Assembly (NCBI GenBank): GCA_021820785.1
Contig: JAKADE010000098.1
Coordinates: forward strand, 881-8,574
Origin: Pseudomonadota bacterium
GTDB lineage: Bacteria > Pseudomonadota > Gammaproteobacteria > Steroidobacterales > Steroidobacteraceae
Length of the DNA stretch: 7,694 bases
Direction: 5' to 3'
Below are positions 1 through 5,347 of this stretch, in pieces. A model generated the notes under the pieces. That model made no database searches. It saw nothing but the letters and a program-made list of their open reading frames with translations, and was not told the DNA's origin. The number at the start of each line of letters is the position of its first letter. The first letter of the stretch is position 1. A program made the translations under genes and the position numbers.

Positions 1-210
1 CAGATTTTCAATACCCTGGGCTCCTCGAGCGAGGCGACGGTGACCGTGCTGCGCAACGGCACCCGCCACGTGCTCACGCTCAATCTGGCCCAGGTCGAGC
101 AGGCCGCCCAGACGCTCACCACTGCACCGCCGAGCGTCCCGAACGCTCCGGCGGGCCCCCCTGTCGTACCGTTCGGCTCACCGCACCGTCCGAGCACACC
201 GCCCCGATGA
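1..210 (+). CDS. gspC: Type II secretion system protein GspC, C-terminal fragment
   Basis: This is the 3' end of a gene that begins before the window; frame 1 is open from base 1 to a TGA at 208-210, giving 69 residues. Residues 1-30 (QIFNTLGSSS then a VTVLRNG strand) resemble the last helix and strands of a PDZ domain, as found at the periplasmic C-terminus of GspC. Residues 41-69 are a Pro/Ala-rich tail with about ten prolines. In the family, GspC is a bitopic inner-membrane protein whose periplasmic part binds the secretin N-domains and helps recruit substrate. The assignment rests on the PDZ-like end plus position: the stop overlaps the gspD start as ATGA, and C-D-E-F is a usual T2SS order. 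A different PDZ protein cannot be excluded from 69 residues, but context makes it unlikely. Confidence 0.82.
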   Translation, partial: QIFNTLGSSSEATVTVLRNGTRHVLTLNLAQVEQAAQTLTTAPPSVPNAPAGPPVVPFGSPHRPSTPPR

Positions 211-2276
211 GGAAGCCCTTCGTGAAAGATCTGCGTAAGTTCCTCTGGTGTCTGCTCGCCCTCACGCCGCTGCTCGCCCGAGCCGCCGCGCCGGGCGCCG
301 GCAGCATCACCCCGAACTTCAAGGACGCCAACATCCGCCAGATCATCCAGGCGGTGAGCGCCGCGACCGGCAAGGACTTCATCCTCGACCCGCGGGTCAA
401 CGCCCAGGTCACGATGTACTCCTCGACCCCGCTCACCCCGGGAGCGTTCTACCAGGCATTCCTCTCGATCCTCGAGGTGTACGGCTACATCGCGGTGCCG
501 GCCGGCGCGCACGTGGTGAAGATCGTCCCGAACGCCAACGAGCGCGTCAGCCCGCAGATCGACCTGCCGAAGCACGTCAGCCCGACCTCCGATGAGCTGG
601 TCACGCAGGTCATTCCGGTGAAGAACGTCAGCGCGGCGGAGCTCGTGCCGATCCTGCGGCCCCTGGTGCCCGAATGGGGCCACCTGGCCGCCTATCCGCC
701 CTCGAACATCCTGATCATCTCGGACCGGGCGAGCAACGTCTATCGCATCATGCGCATCGTCAAGCGCATCGACCGCGTCGGCAACCAGGACGTCGACGTG
801 ATGCCGCTGCAGAACGCCTCGGCGACCCAGGTGGTGCAGGTGGTCAACCAGCTCTACCAGGGACAGGCCGCCGCGCAGATGGGCCGCACGTTCAAGGTGG
901 TGGCCGATCCGCGCACCAACAGCGTGCTGATCAGCGGCGATCCGGCCGAACGGCTGCGCATCCGGGCGCTGGTGGCGGAACTGGACACCCCGTCGGCCGC
1001 CGGCGGGGATACGCGCGTGGTCTACCTGCACTACGCCAGCGCCAAGGCGCTCGCCCCGAAGCTCAAGGAGCAGATGCAGGAGCTCGCCGAGATCTCCACC
1101 GCCGGGAACGTCAAGGGCACCGTGCAGGCCGCCGCGGAGAAGAATGCGCTCGTCTGGGCCGACACGCAGAACAATGCGCTGGTGATCACCGCGCCGCCGA
1201 AAGTGATGCGCACCATCCTCGGCATCGTTGCGCAGCTCGACATCCGCCGCCCGCAGGTGCTGGTGCAGGCCATCATCGCCGAGGTGGACGTCAACAAGAC
1301 CGATGATCTGGGCGTCAACTGGGCCGCCTACTCCCAGGTCGACAAGCTGCCGCTCGGGGGCTTCGTCGAGCCGGTCGGCGGCACCAGCATCGTCGATCTG
1401 GTCGATGCGGCCAAGAACCCGAGCAGCCTGACGACGTCGCTGCTCGAGGGCACGACGATCGGCATCGGCACGGTCTCGGCCGGCGGGGTCTCCTTCGCCG
1501 CCATGCTGCGTGCGCTGCGCGGCAACGACTCGACCAACATCGTGGCGACCCCCTCGGCGGTCACCATGGACAATCAGCAGGCGGTGCTGAAATCGGTCGA
1601 CGAGGTGCCGTTCGTCACCGGCCAGTACACCAATGCCTCGACGGTCACCAGCGGCACGGTCACGCCGTTCCAGACGGTGCAGCGCGAGGAAGTCGGCACC
1701 ATCCTGAAGGTCACCCCGACCATCTCGGCGACCGGCGAGGCGGTCATGCTGAAGATCTCGGTGGAGAGCTCGAGCGTGCTGCCGAATTCCGTGTCGACCG
1801 TCGATCCGACCACCCAGAAGCGCAGCATCACCACCAATGTGCTCATCCAGAACAAGGGCATCGTGGTGCTCGGCGGCCTGATCCAGAACTCCCAGAGCCG
1901 CAACCACAGCGGCATGCCGTACCTCGGGGACATCCCGGTGCTCGGCTGGCTGTTCAAGGCGCGTAACGACCAGGCCCAGCGCAGCAACCTGATGATCTTC
2001 ATCAAGCCGACCATCCTGCGCGACCAGCGCGAGGCGGCACGCGAGAGCGGCGCGAACTACCGCTACATGCTCGAGCAGGAAGGCGCGCTGCCGCCCCACC
2101 AGTTCCCGCCGCTGCTCTACGGCGAGCCGACCCCGCGCCTGCCGCCGCTGCCGGCCACGCCGCCCGCCGCCGCGCCAGGGGCAGCGACCCGGAGCGCCCC
2201 GGCGCAGCCCACGAGCCCGCCGGCGGGTGCGCCCGCCGGCTCGGCCCCGCCCGCGCAGCACCCGCCGCAGCCGTGA
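207..2276 (+). CDS. gspD: Type II secretion system secretin GspD
   Basis: This encodes the outer-membrane channel through which folded exoproteins leave the periplasm. The 689 residues match the family's usual length. Residues 1-28 form a Sec signal peptide: basic start, hydrophobic [13 protein letters not shown], likely cleavage after ARA. The N0 domain spans about 33-108 ([10 protein letters not shown]), N1 about 130-190, N2 about 195-262 ([14 protein letters not shown]) and N3 about 268-346. The secretin core runs about 350-605, with [14 protein letters not shown] (446-459), the gate-region VPFVTGQY (467-474), [13 protein letters not shown] (494-506) and the signature [13 protein letters not shown] (571-583). 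Residues 606-628 (YRYMLEQEG) look like the S-domain, which in some systems binds a pilotin. After that comes a Pro/Ala-rich tail, about 629-689, unlike typical family ends. Start choice is open: ATG 207 overlaps the gspC stop, while GTG 222 has the better ribosome binding site and still leaves a good signal peptide. A type IV pilus PilQ is unlikely given the GspC/E/F context and N0-N3 layout. Confidence 0.96.
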   Translation: MRKPFVKDLRKFLWCLLALTPLLARAAAPGAGSITPNFKDANIRQIIQAVSAATGKDFILDPRVNAQVTMYSSTPLTPGAFYQAFLSILEVYGYIAVPAGAHVVKIVPNANERVSPQIDLPKHVSPTSDELVTQVIPVKNVSAAELVPILRPLVPEWGHLAAYPPSNILIISDRASNVYRIMRIVKRIDRVGNQDVDVMPLQNASATQVVQVVNQLYQGQAAAQMGRTFKVVADPRTNSVLISGDPAERLRIRALVAELDTPSAAGGDTRVVYLHYASAKALAPKLKEQMQELAEISTAGNVKGTVQAAAEKNALVWADTQNNALVITAPPKVMRTILGIVAQLDIRRPQVLVQAIIAEVDVNKTDDLGVNWAAYSQVDKLPLGGFVEPVGGTSIVDLVDAAKNPSSLTTSLLEGTTIGIGTVSAGGVSFAAMLRALRGNDSTNIVATPSAVTMDNQQAVLKSVDEVPFVTGQYTNASTVTSGTVTPFQTVQREEVGTILKVTPTISATGEAVMLKISVESSSVLPNSVSTVDPTTQKRSITTNVLIQNKGIVVLGGLIQNSQSRNHSGMPYLGDIPVLGWLFKARNDQAQRSNLMIFIKPTILRDQREAARESGANYRYMLEQEGALPPHQFPPLLYGEPTPRLPPLPATPPAAAPGAATRSAPAQPTSPPAGAPAGSAPPAQHPPQP
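209..215 (+). promoter_or_regulatory. Possible Shine-Dalgarno for an alternative gspD start
   Basis: GAGGAAG at 209-215 lies six bases before an in-frame GTG at 222-224. No comparable purine-rich site precedes the ATG at 207. The motif therefore argues that gspD translation may begin at 222, five codons later, overlapping nothing but sitting directly on the gspC stop. It is inferred from sequence and spacing only. Confidence 0.45.
2219..2240 (+). repeat. 9-bp inverted repeat (GC hairpin) near the gspD/gspE junction
   Basis: The arms GCCGGCGGG (2219-2227) and CCCGCCGGC (2232-2240) are perfect reverse complements with a four-base TGCG loop. The hairpin lies in the gspD codons for the Pro/Ala/Gly tail and ends 32 bases before the gspE GTG start. 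No T-run follows, so it is not a canonical terminator. It could slow ribosomes, shape gspE translation or affect mRNA stability, or it could simply result from GC-rich PAG codons. Confidence 0.6.
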
Positions 2277-3775
2277 ACGAGCCGCAGCCGATCCCGATCA
2301 GTCCACGCGGCGTGCCCGAACCGCGCCTGCCGTTCGCCTTCGCCAAGCGCCACGGCGTGCTGGTGCGCTCGCTGAGCGAGGACGGCGCAGAGTGCGTCTA
2401 CCGCGAACATGCCTCGCCGCTCGGCCTGGCCGAGGCGCGCCGCGTGCTCGGCCGGCCGATCCGCCTGGTGAAAGTCTCGGCCGAGGAGTTCGACCGGCTG
2501 CTGCAGCAGGTCTACGAGGCCGGCTCCGATGCGATGCAGGCCGTCGAGGGCCTCAACGAGACCGAGGATCTCGCCCACCTCGCCCAGGAACTGCCCGAGC
2601 AGGCCGACCTGCTCGACAGCGACGACGATGCCCCGATCATCCGCCTGATCAACGCCGTGCTGACCCAGGCCGTGAAGGAAAACGCCTCGGACATCCACAT
2701 CGAGCCGTTCGAGAACCGGCTGGTGGTGCGCTTCCGGGTCGACGGGGTGCTGCGCGAGGTGCTGCAGTCGAAGCGCGCGGTGGCACCGCTCGTGGTCTCG
2801 CGCATCAAAGTCATGTCCAAGCTCGACATCGCCGAGAAGCGCCTGCCGCAGGACGGCCGGATCAGCCTGCGCGTCGCGGGACGGGCGGTCGACGTGCGCG
2901 TCTCGACCATCCCGGCCGGTTACGGCGAGCGGGTGGTGCTGCGCATGCTCGACAAGCAGGCCGGCCGGCTCGAGCTCACCGCGCTCGGCATGGGGCGGGA
3001 CACCGAGCAGTTGATGGATGAGCTCATCCACAAGCCGCACGGCATCCTGCTCGTCACCGGGCCGACCGGCTCGGGCAAGACGACGACGCTGTACGCGGCG
3101 CTCGAGCGGCTGAACGACGACACCCGCAACATCATGACGGTCGAGGATCCGATCGAGTACTACATCGACGGCATCGGCCAGACCCAGGTCAATACCAAGG
3201 TGGACATGACGTTCGCGCGCGGGCTGCGCGCGATCCTGCGTCAGGACCCCGACGTGGTCATGATCGGTGAGATCCGCGACCTGGAGACCGCGCAGATCGC
3301 GGTGCAGGCGAGCCTCACCGGCCACCTGGTGCTCTCCACGCTGCACACGAACACCGCCGCCGGCGCAATCACCCGTCTGCGCGACATGGGCATCGAACCG
3401 TTCCTGCTCTCCTCGAGCCTGATCGGTGTGCTGGCCCAGCGCCTGGTGCGGGTGCTGAACCCCGAGACCAAGCAGGCCTTCACCGCCGGGGAGGTCGAGC
3501 GGCGGCTGCTGAACCTCGCCCCCGGCGGCCCGCCACCGACCCTCTACCGACCCGGTGCCGATGCCATGGGCGGCTACCGCGGCCGGTCGGGAATCTACGA
3601 GCTGATCGTGGTCGACGAGACGCTGCGCACCATGATCCACGACGGGGCGAGCGAGCAGCAGATCGAGCGGCACGCCCGGCACGCCACCCCCTCGATCCGC
3701 GATCACGGCCGCACGCGCGTGCTGCGCGGTGAGACGACCCTCGAGGAAGTGCTGCGCGTGACGCGGGAGGACTGA
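2273..3775 (+). CDS. gspE: Type II secretion ATPase GspE (tetracysteine motif lost)
   Basis: This is the cytoplasmic hexameric ATPase that powers pseudopilus assembly, docking on GspL and GspF. At 500 residues it is normal for the family. The N-terminal domain begins with [12 protein letters not shown] (20-31). The N2 domain includes ASDIHIEP (138-145). The ATPase domain shows Walker [10 protein letters not shown] (263-271, K269), the Asp box VEDPIEY (290-296), Walker B with E333 in DPDVVMIGE (325-333) and the His box [14 protein letters not shown] (347-360, H351 and H358). All catalytic motifs are intact. The zinc site is not: the usual CxxC after LAQRLVR is N396 and T399, and the second CxxC before [11 protein letters not shown] is replaced by a GADAMG-type sequence. 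The only cysteine in the protein is C41. The GTG start overlaps the gspD stop as GTGA and has no Shine-Dalgarno, so translation is probably coupled to gspD. A PilB pilus ATPase is less likely given the neighbours. Confidence 0.96.
   Translation: MNEPQPIPISPRGVPEPRLPFAFAKRHGVLVRSLSEDGAECVYREHASPLGLAEARRVLGRPIRLVKVSAEEFDRLLQQVYEAGSDAMQAVEGLNETEDLAHLAQELPEQADLLDSDDDAPIIRLINAVLTQAVKENASDIHIEPFENRLVVRFRVDGVLREVLQSKRAVAPLVVSRIKVMSKLDIAEKRLPQDGRISLRVAGRAVDVRVSTIPAGYGERVVLRMLDKQAGRLELTALGMGRDTEQLMDELIHKPHGILLVTGPTGSGKTTTLYAALERLNDDTRNIMTVEDPIEYYIDGIGQTQVNTKVDMTFARGLRAILRQDPDVVMIGEIRDLETAQIAVQASLTGHLVLSTLHTNTAAGAITRLRDMGIEPFLLSSSLIGVLAQRLVRVLNPETKQAFTAGEVERRLLNLAPGGPPPTLYRPGADAMGGYRGRSGIYELIVVDETLRTMIHDGASEQQIERHARHATPSIRDHGRTRVLRGETTLEEVLRVTRED
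3765..3770 (+). promoter_or_regulatory. Shine-Dalgarno of gspF
   Basis: GGGAGG lies in the last codons of gspE, six bases before the gspF GTG at 3777-3779. Its strength and spacing fix that GTG as the gspF start, and contrast with gspE, which has no such site. Confidence 0.75.
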
Positions 3776-3776
3776 A

Positions 3777-4991
3777 GTGGGCGCCTTCGAATACACCGCG
3801 CTCGATGCCAGCGGCAAGGAGCTCAAGGGCATCCTGGAGGGCGATACGCCGCGGCACATCCGCCAGCAGCTGCGCGAGCGGCAACTGCTGCCGGTGACGG
3901 TGAGCGAAGTCGCCGAGCGTGAAGCCGGGCGGCAGCGCGGCTTCGGCACACTGCGGCGGGTCGCCGCGGCGGACGTGACGCTGCTCACCCGCCAGCTCGC
4001 CACCCTGGTACGGGCCGGGCTGCCGCTCGAGGAGTCGCTGCTCGCGGTCTCGCAGCAGACCGAGAAGCCGCGCGTGCAGAGCATCCTGCTCGGGGTGCGC
4101 TCGCGGGTGATGGAGGGGCACACGCTGGCCGACGGACTCGCGGAGTTCCCGCGCGTCTTTCCGGAGATCTACCGCGCCACGGTGGCCGCCGGCGAGCAGG
4201 CCGGACACCTCGACACCGTGCTCGAGCGGCTGGCCGACTACACCGAGAGCCGCGAGGAGATCCGCCAGAAGATCCTCGCCGCGATGCTCTACCCGATCGT
4301 GCTCACGGTGATGTGTTTCCTGATCGTGACCGCGCTCATGGTGTACGTGGTGCCGAAGGTGGTCGCCGTCTTCCAGGCGAGCAAGGCCGAGCTGCCGCTG
4401 ATCACCCGCATCCTGATCGGCACCAGCCACTTCTTGCGCGTGCACGGCATCTGGCTCGTACTCGGCGCGGTGCTCGCCGTCGTACTGGCGCGCCGCGCCC
4501 TGCGCAATCCGGCCACCCGCCGGCGCTTCGACCGCGTGGTGCTCGACCTGCCGCTCGCCGGCAAGCTGGTGCGCGGGTTCAATACCGCGCGCTTCACGCG
4601 CACCTTCAGCATCCTCTCGGTGAGCGCCGTGCCGGTGCTCGATGCGCTGCGCATCGCCGGGGAGGTGGTCACCAGCGTGCCGATGCGCGATGCGGTCCTG
4701 CAGGCCGCCGAGCGGGTACGCGAGGGCGCGCCGATCGGCCGCTCGCTCGCGGTGAGCAAGCTGTTTCCGCCCATGACCATCCACCTGATCTCGAGCGGGG
4801 AGTCGAGCGGGGAACTCGATGCGATGCTCATTCAGGCCGCGGCCAGCCAGGAGCGCGAGCTCGACGCGATCATGGCGGCCATGGTGGGCCTGCTCGGCCC
4901 GCTGCTGATCGTGGTGATGGGGCTGTTCGTCATGGGCATCGTTTTTGCAATGCTCCTGCCCATCTTCCGCCTCGACGATCTGATTCACTGA
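3777..4991 (+). CDS. gspF: Type II secretion inner-membrane platform protein GspF
   Basis: GspF is the polytopic inner-membrane protein of the assembly platform; it contacts GspE and GspL and is thought to pass ATPase motion to the pseudopilus. The 404 residues match the family. The N-terminus MGAFEYTALDASGKELKG is typical. Two repeated T2SSF domains are visible: the first about 68-193 with GEQAGHLD (139-146), the second about 270-395 with GESSGELD (341-348). Membrane segments are about 171-192, 222-238 and 370-394, giving the usual three-pass layout. The GTG start lies one base past the gspE stop and has a strong Shine-Dalgarno. The gene ends the T2SS run in this window; no gspG pseudopilin follows, although that is a common next gene. 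PilC of type IV pili is the alternative homologue but fits the context poorly. Confidence 0.95.
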   Translation: MGAFEYTALDASGKELKGILEGDTPRHIRQQLRERQLLPVTVSEVAEREAGRQRGFGTLRRVAAADVTLLTRQLATLVRAGLPLEESLLAVSQQTEKPRVQSILLGVRSRVMEGHTLADGLAEFPRVFPEIYRATVAAGEQAGHLDTVLERLADYTESREEIRQKILAAMLYPIVLTVMCFLIVTALMVYVVPKVVAVFQASKAELPLITRILIGTSHFLRVHGIWLVLGAVLAVVLARRALRNPATRRRFDRVVLDLPLAGKLVRGFNTARFTRTFSILSVSAVPVLDALRIAGEVVTSVPMRDAVLQAAERVREGAPIGRSLAVSKLFPPMTIHLISSGESSGELDAMLIQAAASQERELDAIMAAMVGLLGPLLIVVMGLFVMGIVFAMLLPIFRLDDLIH

Positions 4992-4999
4992 CCTGCCCA

Positions 5000-5027
5000 T
5001 TGCGCCCGGCGCGGCTTGTGATTAAAT
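5000..5027 (+). promoter_or_regulatory. Weak sigma70-like promoter candidate for the acidic-protein gene
   Basis: TTGCGC (5000-5005) and TTAAAT (5022-5027) are separated by 16 bases, and TGA at 5019-5021 gives an extended -10 (TGn). This short AT-rich patch stands out in a very GC-rich intergenic stretch and lies about 39 bases before the ATG at 5066. The -35 match is poor, so the call depends mostly on the extended -10. Confidence 0.35.
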
Positions 5028-5036
5028 CTGCGCACC

Positions 5037-5052
5037 CTCCCCTGGGCGGGAG
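5037..5052 (+). promoter_or_regulatory. Small hairpin covering a possible ribosome binding site
   Basis: CTCCC (5037-5041) pairs with GGGAG (5048-5052) across a six-base loop. GGGAG is the only Shine-Dalgarno-like sequence before the ATG at 5066, though its 13-base spacing is long. If used, the hairpin would hide it. The five-base stem is short and could be chance in GC-rich DNA. Confidence 0.3.
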
Positions 5053-5065
5053 TCCGGCGTGTGCC

Positions 5066-5323
5066 ATGAGCGAGAAATCCGAATCGGAAGAGTTCGAGGA
5101 CGAAGAGGAAGCGGAGGTCGAGGAAGGTGACGTCGATCTCGATCAGGTGATCAAGGATCTCGATCTCGCCAAACACCGCGGTCCGAAGAGCGGCGAGCCG
5201 GCGTGGCGTCGCCTCGAGCGGATGTTCGAGGAAAAACACACCGCCGAACTCACCAGCGATTTCGACGACTACGAGGTCGACGGCGACGGCAGCGGCGCCC
5301 GGGCGGGGCGGCGCGGAAAATAG
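5066..5323 (+). CDS. Small highly acidic conserved-type hypothetical protein
   Basis: An 85-residue protein that I do not recognise with a named family. The ATG at 5066 was chosen because the same frame upstream only shadows gspF in another frame, and no in-frame alternative lies nearer. Residues 1-26 are almost entirely Glu, Asp and Ser. Residues 27-40 (VIKDLDLAKHRGP) and 45-64 (PAWRRLERMFEEKHTAELTS) look helical and amphipathic. DFDDYEVDGDG (65-75) is again acidic, and the end GARAGRRGK is basic. There is no signal peptide, membrane segment or cysteine, so it is probably cytoplasmic. The PAWRRLE...ELTSDFDDYE pattern reminds me of small acidic proteins annotated as hypothetical in Pseudomonas and Xanthomonas relatives, but I cannot confirm it. 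It lies 74 bases after gspF and may have its own promoter, so a role in secretion is not implied. Confidence 0.75.
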   Translation: MSEKSESEEFEDEEEAEVEEGDVDLDQVIKDLDLAKHRGPKSGEPAWRRLERMFEEKHTAELTSDFDDYEVDGDGSGARAGRRGK

Positions 5324-5330
5324 ACCGCGG

Positions 5331-5346
5331 CGCCGCCGGAACGGCG
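5331..5346. terminator. Weak hairpin between convergent genes, possible terminator
   Basis: CGCCG (5331-5335) pairs with CGGCG (5342-5346) across a six-base loop, in the 24-base gap between the stop of the acidic-protein gene (5323) and the dnaE2 stop (5348). No T-run follows on the + strand. On the - strand a TATTTT tract comes about nine bases later, too far for a standard intrinsic terminator. The position is right for a shared bidirectional terminator, but the sequence support is thin. Confidence 0.25.
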
Positions 5347-5347
5347 A

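Noticed and set aside
234..270. Possible lipoprotein signal around GspD C14
   Set aside because: The residues before the cysteine (KFLWC) do not make a lipobox and the cysteine is mid-hydrophobic core; a normal Sec cleavage after ARA fits better.
2117..4123. A 668-residue open frame on the minus strand opposite gspD/gspE/gspF
   Set aside because: It lies antisense to three strongly recognised genes, has Arg/His/Gly-rich low-complexity content typical of GC-rich shadow frames, and no recognisable domain.
3480..5000. A 506-residue minus-strand open frame opposite gspF
   Set aside because: Composition (His, Asp, Gln, Arg rich) is that of a mirror frame of GC-rich coding DNA; gspF on the other strand is unambiguous.
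4313..5065. N-terminal extension of the acidic protein's frame back into gspF
   Set aside because: The upstream part overlaps gspF in another frame and reads as Arg/Ala/Gly/His-rich shadow sequence; the protein-like composition starts at the ATG at 5066.
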